From CALWZE01 sp964645785 (lineage in GTDB: Bacteria; Bacillota; Clostridia; Oscillospirales; Ruminococcaceae), in assembly GCA_964645785.1 (NCBI GenBank), contig CAZYAV010000033.1:1-24846 (forward strand): a stretch of 24,846 nucleotides of DNA, in the 5' to 3' direction. This document shows positions 13,368-20,461 of the stretch, one piece after another. Made by a program: the position numbers and the translations under genes. Under the pieces are notes generated by a model that saw only the letters and a program-made list of their open reading frames with translations, was not told the DNA's origin and searched no databases. Every line of letters begins with the position of its first letter. Within the stretch, counting starts at the first letter, position 1.

Positions 13368-13954
13368 ACCAGCACGCCCTTTGTCGAGGGGATTTCATCC
13401 GCAAACGCGGGGTCAACCGAGACCGCCTGCGCGATTGCCCGCCCCGCGCCCTTAAAGGCCGCCTCCGCGATGTGGTGGCTGTTTTCGCCGGCAAGCTGCT
13501 GCAAATGCAGCGTCGCGCCCGCTTCCCGCACAAACGCAAGCCAGAATTCTTTGACAAGCTGGGTGTCAAAGCTGCCGATTTTCTCGGTCGGCAGCTCCAG
13601 CCGGTAGCCGAGCGTCCCCCTGCCCGAAAAATCGACCGCCGCCAGCACCAGCGCCTCGTCCATCGGCAGCGCGAAATTCCCGTACCGGCGGATGCCCCGC
13701 ATCTCGCCCAGCGCCCTGGAAAACGCCCGCCCCAGGCAGATTCCGATATCCTCCACCGTGTGGTGGTCGTCCACCGCGGTGTCCCCCTGGCAGCGCAGGG
13801 TCAGGTCAAACCGGCCGTGCTTTGCAAAAAGGGTCAGCATATGATCCAAAAAGCCGCAGCCGGTCGCAATCTCGCTTTTGCCGCTGCCGTCCAGCTCCAG
13901 CCAAAGGGATATCTCGGTCTCGGCCGTTTTTCTCTCAATCTTCGCGTCTCTCAT
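13364..13954 (-). CDS. hisB: Imidazoleglycerol-phosphate dehydratase
   Basis: A 196-residue monofunctional dehydratase, without the phosphatase domain found in the enterobacterial HisB. It forms imidazole acetol phosphate. The manganese-binding signatures are GFLDHML (34-40), DDHHTVED (62-69) and ENSHHIAEAAFK (H160-H161). Since no phosphatase domain is fused here, histidinol-phosphate phosphatase must be encoded elsewhere. The start overlaps the hisC stop by one base (TGATG) after GGAGCAGGG. Confidence 0.97.
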   Translation of the reverse strand: MRDAKIERKTAETEISLWLELDGSGKSEIATGCGFLDHMLTLFAKHGRFDLTLRCQGDTAVDDHHTVEDIGICLGRAFSRALGEMRGIRRYGNFALPMDEALVLAAVDFSGRGTLGYRLELPTEKIGSFDTQLVKEFWLAFVREAGATLHLQQLAGENSHHIAEAAFKGAGRAIAQAVSVDPAFADEIPSTKGVLV

Positions 13955-15021
13955 CAGCCCTGCTCCTTTATGATTTCGCCGAGCGCGTCAGCCAGCGCGC
14001 CGCACTCCTGCGGCGTGCCGACGGTGATGCGGTTGTAATCCCGTATACGCGCGGCGTCAAAGTGCCGAACCAGAATCCCCCGCCGCTTCAGCTCCCGGTA
14101 GATTGTCTCACCCGTCACGGTTTCATGCTTCGCAAACAGGAAATTCGCTTTGGACGGGGTCATGGTGAAGCCGATCCCGGCCAGCCGCCCGCGCAGCTGC
14201 TCCCGCGTTTCAGCGATCTGCGCGCAGTTATTTGCGTAATACGCGGCGGATTCCGGCAGCAGCGCCGCCTCCCCGGCCGCGAGGGTCATGCGGTTGACGC
14301 TGTAGGGGTTGGTGGAAAACTTGATGCGCTCCAGGTCGGAGATAAGCGCGGGGCTGCCCAGCGCAAAGCCCAGCCGGGCGCCCGCCAGGCTGCGGGACTT
14401 GGAAAAGGTCATCGCCACCAGCAGGTTGTCGTATTTGGGCAGCAGGCTGGCCGCGCTCTCGGCGCCAAAATCCACATACGCCTCGTCAATCAGCACCACA
14501 TGACCGCTGTTTTCGCGCACAATCCGCTCGATTTCCCCAGGCGGCAGCGCAGTCCCGGTCGGCGCATTCGGGTTTGCGAGCGCCACCAGCTTCCCCGCCC
14601 CGCAGTAATCCGCAGGATTGACCGCAAAATCCGCCGCAAGCGGCTTTGTCTCCGCCGCGATGCCGTGCAGCGCGCAGAACACCGCGTAAAAGCCATAGGT
14701 GATGTCCGGGAACGCCGCGCCGTCCTCCCCGAACGCCATAAACGCGAAGTTCAGCACGTCGTCCGACCCGTTGGAGACAAACACGCACGCGGGGTCAACC
14801 CCGTAGGTTTTGGCAATCGCCGCCTTGAGCTGCACACAGGCCGGGTCGGAGTAGAGCCGCAAATCCCGCAGCTCGTCCGGCGAGACCGCCGCCACCACCG
14901 CCGGCGCGGGCGGATAGGGGGACTCGTTGGTGTTCAGCTTGATATACTGCCGCCCACGCGGCTGCTCGCCGGGGACATAGGCCTCCAACTGCCGGTATTT
15001 TGTGTTGAGATATCTGCTCAT
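13954..15021 (-). CDS. hisC: Histidinol-phosphate aminotransferase
   Basis: A 355-residue fold-type I aminotransferase that converts imidazole acetol phosphate and glutamate to histidinol phosphate. The PLP lysine is K208 (TFSKSRSLAGARLG). NPNAPTG (150-156) and DEAY (179-182) are cofactor-binding motifs. The N-terminal LNTNESPYPP is the usual substrate-binding signature of HisC. The start overlaps the hisD stop by 4 nt (ATGA), with GAGGGGCAGGA just upstream. Related aminotransferases exist, but motif and operon position leave little doubt. Confidence 0.97.
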   Translation of the reverse strand: MSRYLNTKYRQLEAYVPGEQPRGRQYIKLNTNESPYPPAPAVVAAVSPDELRDLRLYSDPACVQLKAAIAKTYGVDPACVFVSNGSDDVLNFAFMAFGEDGAAFPDITYGFYAVFCALHGIAAETKPLAADFAVNPADYCGAGKLVALANPNAPTGTALPPGEIERIVRENSGHVVLIDEAYVDFGAESAASLLPKYDNLLVAMTFSKSRSLAGARLGFALGSPALISDLERIKFSTNPYSVNRMTLAAGEAALLPESAAYYANNCAQIAETREQLRGRLAGIGFTMTPSKANFLFAKHETVTGETIYRELKRRGILVRHFDAARIRDYNRITVGTPQECGALADALGEIIKEQG

Positions 15022-16301
15022 TCTTCCTGCCCCTCAAAGCGCGCCAGCACGCTTGCCGCGTGGCCGTCCAGCCCCTCCTCGCGGGCAAGGCGGGCGATGC
15101 TGTCCTTCGCGCCGCGCAGCGCCGGCTCGGTGTAATAGCAAAACTGGGTCTTTTTGACAAAATCGTCCACCGACAGCGGGCTGGAAAACCGCGCCGTGCC
15201 GCCGGTCGGCAGGGTGTGGTTCGGCCCTGCAAAATAGTCCCCCACCGCCTCCGGGCACCAGCGCCCCAAAAACACGCTGCCCGCGTGTTTGACGCTGTCC
15301 AGCCAGGCGAACGGGTCGTCGACGCACAGCTCCAGGTGCTCGGGCGCAAGCAGGTTTGCAATCTCAACCGCCTTGCGCAGATTCTCCGCCACGATGATTT
15401 TTCCGTTATTATCAATCGACGCGCGCGCGATTTCCTGCCGGGGCAGGCCGCACAGCTGCCGCTCGATCTGCTGCGCGACGGCCTGCGCAAACGGCAGGCT
15501 GTCGGTCACCAGCACGGCGCTCGCCATCCGGTCGTGCTCCGCCTGCGAGAGCATGTCCGCCGCGACGTGGCGCGGGTTGCTTTTGCCGTCCGCGACGACC
15601 AGAATCTCGCTCGGCCCCGCGATCATGTCGATGGCGACCGCCCCGAACACCTGCCGCTTCGCCTCCGCGACATAGGCGTTGCCCGGGCCGACGATTTTGT
15701 CCACCCGCGGGACGCTCTGCGTCCCGTAAGCCAGCGCCGCAATCGCCTGCGCGCCGCCCATCTTGTAGATTTCCGCAACGCCCGCAATCTTCGCCGCAAC
15801 GAGAATCGCGGGGCTGATGTTCCCCTGCGCGTCCGGCGGCGTCGCGATGGCGACCGCCCCGCACCCCGCCAGCACGGCCGGAATGCTGTCCATCAGCACG
15901 GTGGAGGGATACGCCGCCGTGCCGCCCGGCACATACAGACCGACCCGGTCGATCGGGGTGATTTTCTGCCCCAGCACGACCCCGTCCTGCCCCGTTGTCA
16001 CAAAGCCGCTGCGCAGCTGGTGGCTGTGGAACGCGCGGATATGCGCGGCTGCCTGCTCCAGCGCATCCACCAGCGCGGGCTCGACCGCGCCGAACGCCGC
16101 CTCGATTTCCGCCTCGCTTACCCGCAGCTGCCGCAGATGGGCGCCGTCGAATTTTTCACAATACCGCAGCAGCGCCGCGTCCCCCTCTTTGCGCACATCC
16201 TCGATGATGGCCGAGACCACCGCCCCGACCTCCGCCTTCTGCTCCACCCGCGCGAAAATCTCCGCTGCCGGGGTCTCGCCCTCCCGCATAATCCGTATCA
16301 C
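15018..16301 (-). CDS. hisD: Histidinol dehydrogenase
   Basis: A 427-residue zinc enzyme that oxidises histidinol to histidine in two NAD-dependent steps. Family motifs in order: VGLYVPGGTAAYPS, MGGAQAIAALAYGT, DKIVGPGNAYVAEAKR, DMIAGPSEILVVAD, SQAEHD with the zinc-binding glutamine and histidine, and HTLPTGGTARF. Length is typical. The start is read as GTG at 16301, overlapping the hisG stop (GTGA) with AGGTGG about 7 nt upstream. An ATG four codons later is the alternative. Confidence 0.97.
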   Translation of the reverse strand: MIRIMREGETPAAEIFARVEQKAEVGAVVSAIIEDVRKEGDAALLRYCEKFDGAHLRQLRVSEAEIEAAFGAVEPALVDALEQAAAHIRAFHSHQLRSGFVTTGQDGVVLGQKITPIDRVGLYVPGGTAAYPSTVLMDSIPAVLAGCGAVAIATPPDAQGNISPAILVAAKIAGVAEIYKMGGAQAIAALAYGTQSVPRVDKIVGPGNAYVAEAKRQVFGAVAIDMIAGPSEILVVADGKSNPRHVAADMLSQAEHDRMASAVLVTDSLPFAQAVAQQIERQLCGLPRQEIARASIDNNGKIIVAENLRKAVEIANLLAPEHLELCVDDPFAWLDSVKHAGSVFLGRWCPEAVGDYFAGPNHTLPTGGTARFSSPLSVDDFVKKTQFCYYTEPALRGAKDSIARLAREEGLDGHAASVLARFEGQEE

Positions 16302-16924
16302 TGTTTTGCCACCTGCGCTTTCAGGCCATCCCGGATGGCCTCGATTTCATCCGTGTTGAATTTATAGCTCGCTTTATTCGCAATCAGCCGCGCCGAAAGC
16401 GGGATAAACCGCTCGATCGGTTCAAGGTCGTTCTCCCGCAGCGTCGCGCCCGTCTCGACGATATCCACAATCACGTCGGACAGCCCCAGCAGCGGCGCCA
16501 GCTCAATCGACCCATTCAGCTTGATGATGTCGATTTCCCGGCAGCGGGACGCGTAGTGCGCCCGCGCGATGTTGACGAATTTGGTCGCGACCCGCAGGGT
16601 GCGGTCGCCGTCGTCCCGGAACCCGCGCTTTGCCGCCACGCACATTTCGCACCGGCCAAGCCCCAGATCCAGTAGCTCGTACACGTCCGGCGTGTATTCC
16701 AGCAGAATGTCCTTGCCGGCGACCCCGATGTCCGCCGCGCCCCGCTCGACGTAAATCGCGACATCGCTGGGCTTGACCCAGAAATAGCTCACCCCGCGCG
16801 CCTCGTTCGTAAAGACCAGCCTGCGGTTCGTCTCCCGGATGCTGGGGCACTCAAAGCCCGCGCGCTCAAACTGCCCGTAGACCGCTTCCCCCAGCCGCCC
16901 CTTTGGCAGCGCCACATTCAGCAT
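16298..16924 (-). CDS. hisG: ATP phosphoribosyltransferase, short-form catalytic subunit
   Basis: A 208-residue short-form HisG that begins the pathway by joining PRPP and ATP. The PRPP loop is VDIVETGATL (153-162), and GAADIGVAGKD (about 62-72) is the other conserved segment. The C-terminal ACT-like domain of long HisG is absent, so the enzyme needs HisZ, which is encoded just upstream with a 7-nt overlap. The ATG at 16924 follows GGGGAGGAG. Histidine feedback should act through the HisG-HisZ complex. Confidence 0.97.
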   Translation of the reverse strand: MLNVALPKGRLGEAVYGQFERAGFECPSIRETNRRLVFTNEARGVSYFWVKPSDVAIYVERGAADIGVAGKDILLEYTPDVYELLDLGLGRCEMCVAAKRGFRDDGDRTLRVATKFVNIARAHYASRCREIDIIKLNGSIELAPLLGLSDVIVDIVETGATLRENDLEPIERFIPLSARLIANKASYKFNTDEIEAIRDGLKAQVAKQ

Positions 16925-18018
16925 ACCGTCTCCTCCCCGTCAAACCGAACCAGCTTTTTATACCGCATCCCCGGCAAAATCTCCTTGCAGGCGGCCACCC
17001 GCAAGCCCGAACCGGCCAGCGCCGCCGCCTTGCGGAACACCGCGAACGGGTCGTCCTGTTCGGTATAGAGCAGCAGCAGGTCAGCCTCGTCCGGCCTGCA
17101 CGAGCCCAGCCGCTCAAGCGCGTCGAGGTACACCGCGAACCCGACGCCGCCCGCCTGCTTGCCCATGCGCCGCATCAGCTTGTCGTACCGCCCGCCCGAA
17201 AGCACCGTGTCCGGCACGCCGCGCAGATATCCTTTAAAGATCACGCCGCTGTAGTACCGCATGTCGCTGACAATCGAAAAATCCAGCCGAAGCGCGCGGT
17301 CGTGCCCCAAGCCCTGCAACGCGCGCACCACCCCCGAAAACTCCGCAAACGCCTGCCTGGCCGCGCCGCTTTTGCACAGCGCGCCGAGCCTTTGCAGCTC
17401 CTGCGCAAGCGTGCCGCGGCCGATGGCGGCCAGCGCGCACAGCGGCTCGGGCGAGCTGCCCCACCGCACGCAGCAGTCGTGCAGCTCGTGCAGGTTCTTC
17501 TGCCCCATCAGGGCATAGGCCTCCCTGCGGCGCTCGGGCGGCAGCCCCGCCTCGTCCGCAAGCGCGTCCGCAATCCCCATGTGCGCCAAATCCAGCACAT
17601 AGTCCGGCGCAGCGCAGCGCAGGCTTTCCAGCGCAAGCAGGATCACCTCGCTGACACAGCAGAGATCCACGTCGCCCACGCATTCCAGCCCGGCCTGCAT
17701 GATCTCCTGAAAATCGTGGGTGCGCGGGGAGACGCGGTACACATTTTCATTGTAATACAGCTTCTGCACCCCGCCGCCGTCCCGGCAGTTTTTGATGATC
17801 GACAGGGTCACGTCCGGCTTGAGCGCCAGCAGGCGGCCGTTTGTGTCGGTAAAGGTGATGACCCCGTCCGAAATGAGAAAATCCTTGTTGCGGACGTACA
17901 GGTCATATTCCTCAAATTTGCTCATTGTGAACCGCGCGTAGCCAAACCGGCTGTACAGCTCCCGCAGCCGAAAGACCAGCCGCTCGTCATTGCGCAGCAC
18001 CTGCTCGTTGATTTCCAT
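16918..18018 (-). CDS. hisZ: ATP phosphoribosyltransferase regulatory subunit
   Basis: A 366-residue paralogue of histidyl-tRNA synthetase that lacks the anticodon-binding domain length of HisS. It forms the active complex with short HisG. Class II synthetase-like motifs include LKPDVT (66-71), YYNENVYR (88-95), QAGLECVG (108-115) and SGGRYDKLMRRMG (about 276-288). The ATG at 18018 has GGGGAGGA very close upstream. It lies 12 nt after the regulator gene. HisS itself is a weaker alternative, disfavoured by length and by the short hisG next door. Confidence 0.94.
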   Translation of the reverse strand: MEINEQVLRNDERLVFRLRELYSRFGYARFTMSKFEEYDLYVRNKDFLISDGVITFTDTNGRLLALKPDVTLSIIKNCRDGGGVQKLYYNENVYRVSPRTHDFQEIMQAGLECVGDVDLCCVSEVILLALESLRCAAPDYVLDLAHMGIADALADEAGLPPERRREAYALMGQKNLHELHDCCVRWGSSPEPLCALAAIGRGTLAQELQRLGALCKSGAARQAFAEFSGVVRALQGLGHDRALRLDFSIVSDMRYYSGVIFKGYLRGVPDTVLSGGRYDKLMRRMGKQAGGVGFAVYLDALERLGSCRPDEADLLLLYTEQDDPFAVFRKAAALAGSGLRVAACKEILPGMRYKKLVRFDGEETVC

Positions 18019-18030
18019 ATTCCTCCCCGA

Positions 18031-18330
18031 TTACTCCGTCTTTCCGTCCAGCTTTTCGATGACCCGCCGGTAGCCGCCCGCGCCGTAAAGCAGGCATCGG
18101 TTCACCCGGCAGATGGTGGCCGAGCTTGCGCCGGTCTGCTTGGAAATCAGCCCGTAATTCTTCCCCTGCGCAAGCTGCCGCGCAACCTCAAACCGCTGCG
18201 CGATGTCCTGAATCTCCTTGACCGTGCAGACATCCTCCAAAAACCGCTCGCACTCCTCCGCCGATTCCAGCAGCAGAATCGCGCGCAGCAGCGCGTCAAT
18301 CTGCGGCCGATTCACTCCCCGCATTCCCAT
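18031..18330 (-). CDS. hisR: TrpR/YerC-family repressor of the his operon
   Basis: A 99-residue all-helical TrpR-like DNA-binding protein. A C-terminal helix-turn-helix (YGLISKQTGASSATICRVNRCL) follows the family core (FLEDVCTVKEIQDIAQRFEVA). The start is taken at ATG 18330, or the ATG at 18324. The frame stays open up to 18507, but that extension would run through the promoter and gives an atypical N-terminus. It is the first gene of the his operon, and a dyad overlaps the promoter, which fits an autoregulated repressor that uses histidine as co-repressor. TrpR-family HisR proteins have been described for his operons in Gram-positive bacteria. The name here rests on family and context; ligand binding is not shown. 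Confidence 0.85.
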   Translation of the reverse strand: MGMRGVNRPQIDALLRAILLLESAEECERFLEDVCTVKEIQDIAQRFEVARQLAQGKNYGLISKQTGASSATICRVNRCLLYGAGGYRRVIEKLDGKTE

Positions 18331-18347
18331 GACCCCGCTTCGCTCAA

Positions 18348-18379
18348 ATTGCTTTACTATACTATCATGATAAAGCAAT
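18348..18379. promoter_or_regulatory. Dyad operator in the his promoter
   Basis: A perfect 9-bp inverted repeat, attgcttta (18348-18356) and taaagcaat (18371-18379), encloses 14 nt that include the -10 box. A second, off-centre palindrome, tatcatgata, lies at 18363-18372. The position would block RNA polymerase when bound. It is the likely site of the TrpR-like protein encoded just downstream (inference). Confidence 0.7.
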
Positions 18380-18387
18380 AAAGTCAA
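18359..18387 (-). promoter_or_regulatory. Promoter of the his operon
   Basis: On the minus strand, TTGACT (18387-18382) and TAGTAT (18364-18359) are spaced by 17 nt. Transcription would start near 18352, about 20 nt before the regulator's ATG. No T-box, attenuator or leader peptide fits in such a short leader, so control should be at initiation. Confidence 0.85.
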
Positions 18388-18389
18388 CC

Positions 18390-18616
18390 GTCTATTTTTC
18401 CCTCTCTGCCGGGTTTTTGCACCGCTGTCCGCAGCGCCGCGGTTTCCCCGGCCGGAAAGCACGGCGCCGGGGTTTGGGGCAAAAGCGGCCGCGCGGCCGT
18501 GATTCACGCGAACCGCACCGCCCCCCTGTCGAGTTTCAGCCCGGCAGACAAAGCCGCCTTTGCGCCGGTTGCGGCCGCAGAACGCAGGATGGGGCAGCCT
18601 GCGGCCGTTCTGTCCG
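18390..18616 (+). ncRNA. Possible small RNA ending at an orphan terminator
   Basis: A rightward terminator follows at 18617-18658 but no rightward gene precedes it; the his operon reads the other way. The stretch is rich in self-complementary segments, for example cggccgcag (around 18570) against ctgcggccg (around 18600). A short structured RNA is one explanation. No good promoter was found on the plus strand, so the call is weak and the 5' end is arbitrary. Confidence 0.25.
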
Positions 18617-18658
18617 GCAAAGGCCGCCGGAGTTCCCGGCGGCCTTTGCTTCTTTTTT
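18617..18658 (+). terminator. Orphan rightward intrinsic terminator
   Basis: The arms 18617-18630 and 18636-18649 form a perfect 14-bp GC-rich stem with a 5-nt loop, followed by a T-rich tail (ttcttttttt-like, 18650-18658). The tail exists only on the plus strand. No plus-strand gene lies upstream within the divergent his region. Confidence 0.88.
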
Positions 18659-18770
18659 ACGTAACAATTTTATTATAAAATCCGCGAATCCGTCCGAAGT
18701 GCGCGCCAGTCCCCCCGGCATCCGCCGGCAGCGCGCGCACGGTTCCCGGAAGAGCTACAGAGGAAAGACG

Positions 18771-18851
18771 AATTTTGCAACAAAACTTATAAAAAGCGAC
18801 CACGCGCCAACCGGCCAAACCGGCTGTAAGCATTCCGGATTGCAGCGCAGG
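18771..18851. repeat. Diverged direct repeat, copy 1
   Basis: Corresponds to 18991-19071 at an offset of 220 nt. The best-matching core is 'ccaaac-ggctgtaa' followed by 'gattgcagcgc'. Upstream both copies are AT-rich ('aattttgcaa' against 'atttttagca'). Identity is moderate, judged by eye. Confidence 0.6.
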
Positions 18852-18990
18852 CAAGCCGCGCAAGGCTCGAAGGGCGGATTTTCCATAAAAAATCCATGTA
18901 TCCATTGCCTATTTTGTTGATACCCTGTGCAGTCCGCTGTCCGAAAAGGCGGCCGTGCTGTACCGGCATGTGCGGCCGCTGCCGACATAA

Positions 18991-19071
18991 ATTTTTAGCA
19001 AAATTTGAATTTCGCCGCCGCGCACACCAGCCTGCCAAACTGGCTGTAAAAATCTCAGAATGCAGCGCGGA
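18991..19071. repeat. Diverged direct repeat, copy 2
   Basis: Partner of 18771-18851, same orientation. On the minus strand both copies could be read as similar peptides around 'TAxLAGW', which might be a remnant of a repeated element rather than a gene. Confidence 0.6.
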
Positions 19072-19203
19072 CGAACCAAACGGCAGCTTATAGATAAATA
19101 GTAAACGCCCCGGCCGCGCGCACCGCAACGCAGGCTGCCGTTTCAAAAGGCAGCGCCGCACGCGCGGCCGCGCACCGCAGCGCAGGCCGAAAGCCGCGCC
19201 CAC

Positions 19204-19890
19204 TCACAGCGCGACGGTTTCCTCCTCGCAGGCATGGTTCTCCGCCCGCTGCGGCAGCGGTTCCATCGTGCGGCACTGCTCGCGGGATTCCGCAAGCAGC
19301 ACTTCCGCCTTGTCCCGCGGCACATACAACAACTTTAAAAACAGCTCTACAAAAACATCGCAGAACTTCTCATTGGAATGCGCCCACACCCGCTTGTTTT
19401 TTGCCTTTATCAGCTCGGAGAGCGCAGAGACAAAAATGTAACCGGAAATCCGCTTCTCTTCCGGGCGGAGCCCCAAGCCCTGCTCATCGCTCGCACGGTC
19501 GAACAGGGTCTCAAACACCTCAAAGGTCGGGTGGCTGAAAACGCCCTCCTCGGTCAGATCCGCGCAGAACCGGACGTATTTATCCTGCGCCAGAAACGCG
19601 CCCAGCCAAAGACGGATATACAGCGCGGAAAACGCCGTATAGCTGCGCATTTCCTCCGGCCGAACCGCTTTCTGAATCTGCCTGTCAATCTCTTTCAGCG
19701 TCGTGCAAAGGATTTCCGCCGCAAGCTCGCTCTTGCATTTAAAGTGATAGTTCACCCGGCTTTGGGAAACCCCGGAAGCTGCGCAGATTTCCCGAACCGT
19801 CGTCCCTGTATAGCCCTTTTCAGCGAACATCTTTGCCGCCGTGACGGTGATCCTGCGCTTGGTCACCTCGCTCTTTTTATAGCTTCCCAT
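19204..19890 (-). CDS. TetR/AcrR-family transcriptional regulator
   Basis: A 228-residue repressor-type regulator. The N-terminal helix-turn-helix spans about residues 13-60 (ITVTAAKMFAEKGYTGTTVREI, then CAASGVSQSRVNYHFKCKSEL). The C-terminal part is helical and should bind an unknown ligand and dimerise. The ATG at 19890 has AAGGAG about 9 nt upstream. It is alone on its strand: the gene before it (hsdR) diverges and the next downstream gene is about 900 nt away. It therefore probably controls itself or genes outside the window. A palindrome over its ribosome site may be its own operator. Confidence 0.92.
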   Translation of the reverse strand: MGSYKKSEVTKRRITVTAAKMFAEKGYTGTTVREICAASGVSQSRVNYHFKCKSELAAEILCTTLKEIDRQIQKAVRPEEMRSYTAFSALYIRLWLGAFLAQDKYVRFCADLTEEGVFSHPTFEVFETLFDRASDEQGLGLRPEEKRISGYIFVSALSELIKAKNKRVWAHSNEKFCDVFVELFLKLLYVPRDKAEVLLAESREQCRTMEPLPQRAENHACEEETVAL

Positions 19891-19899
19891 GATTCATCT

Positions 19900-19909
19900 C
19901 CTTATAAGG
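19900..19909. promoter_or_regulatory. Palindrome over the tetR ribosome binding site
   Basis: CCTTATAAGG is a perfect 10-bp palindrome between the -10 box and the start codon, and its right half (on the minus strand) supplies the AAGG of the ribosome site. It could be an autoregulatory site; it is short enough to be chance. Confidence 0.3.
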
Positions 19910-19911
19910 TT

Positions 19912-19940
19912 ATTATACATGATTTTTCCCTCCGTCAAAA
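19912..19940 (-). promoter_or_regulatory. Probable promoter of the tetR-type gene
   Basis: On the minus strand a perfect TATAAT (19917-19912) lies 22 nt before the start codon. The -35 is less clear: TTTTGA (19940-19935) at 17 nt or TTGACG (19938-19933) at 15 nt. Confidence 0.55.
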
Positions 19941-20120
19941 GCCTTTTTTCCGGCGGCCGGCCGTTGCCGCCGCACCCGCTTCCGGCCGGTCTCCCGCCCT
20001 GGCGATCCGCCTGCAGGCGTTTCAGCTGTTGGGCGCGCTCCCGCAGTTCCGGGCGCCGGCACGCTTTAGATGGAGATGCACAGTACAGGAAAAATACGAA
20101 CCGGTCTCTGAATCGGATTT

Positions 20121-20168
20121 TGTTGACATACGGCAAAACAATGCCCATACTGTTTATATATGTCAACA
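20121..20168. promoter_or_regulatory. Promoter within a 10-bp inverted repeat upstream of hsdR
   Basis: TGTTGACATA (20121-20130) and TATGTCAACA (20159-20168) are perfect inverted arms 28 nt apart. The left arm holds a consensus -35 (TTGACA, 20123-20128); 17 nt on comes CATACT (20146-20151) as -10. Transcription would start near 20158, inside the right arm. The arrangement looks like a repressor operator wrapped around a promoter. The right arm also gives a TTGACA on the minus strand, but with a poor -10. Confidence 0.6.
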
Positions 20169-20461
20169 GGAGTCCTTCAGGGATCACGTTGATGTGTAAA
20201 AAACACCGGAACAAACGGCGGCGCAGCGAGTCTGATCGGCCGGGCAGCTTTCAAGCCGCCCAAAGCGCCGGTGCAGCGCCGCGGTGCTGCGGTGAAGAGA
20301 AGCGGCAAGGCCGCACAAACACAACCAAACGCGGGCCGCCGTATATCGGGAGGGCGGCCGCAGACAGACCCGCCCATGCAGAGGGAGCGGCATTTGACGC
20401 AGTTCCTTCGCGGCTTTCAGGGCGGCCGCGCGGCGGAACCGACCCATAAGGAGAACAGAGC
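20169..20461 (+). other. Long leader before hsdR, with a doubtful small ORF
   Basis: About 300 nt separate the predicted transcription start from hsdR. The region is GC-rich with self-complementary stretches. An 85-codon frame at 20192-20449 (ATG after AGGGATCACGTTG) would give a basic peptide starting MCKKHRNKRRRSE. It ends 12 nt before hsdR and matches no family known to me. It may be a leader ORF or chance. Confidence 0.3.

Larger units (their letters stand above)
18659..19203. other. Intergenic region with a degenerate repeat pair
   Basis: About 545 nt, partly AT-rich, between the orphan terminator and the end of the tetR gene. It holds a diverged direct repeat (18771-18851 and 18991-19071). 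Frames on both strands are short or change between the copies. No tRNA, terminator or domain-bearing gene was recognised. Confidence 0.5.

Noticed and set aside
18331..18507. N-terminal extension of the TrpR-like regulator
   Set aside because: It would be encoded across a good promoter and operator, and the family core begins only after 18330.
20121..20168. Invertible (phase-variable) promoter for the restriction operon
   Set aside because: The 28-nt space between arms is very short for site-specific inversion and no invertase gene is nearby; a repressor dyad is simpler.
19894..20214. 106-codon minus-strand frame between tetR and hsdR
   Set aside because: No ribosome site or family match; it runs through the hsdR promoter and ends against the tetR leader.
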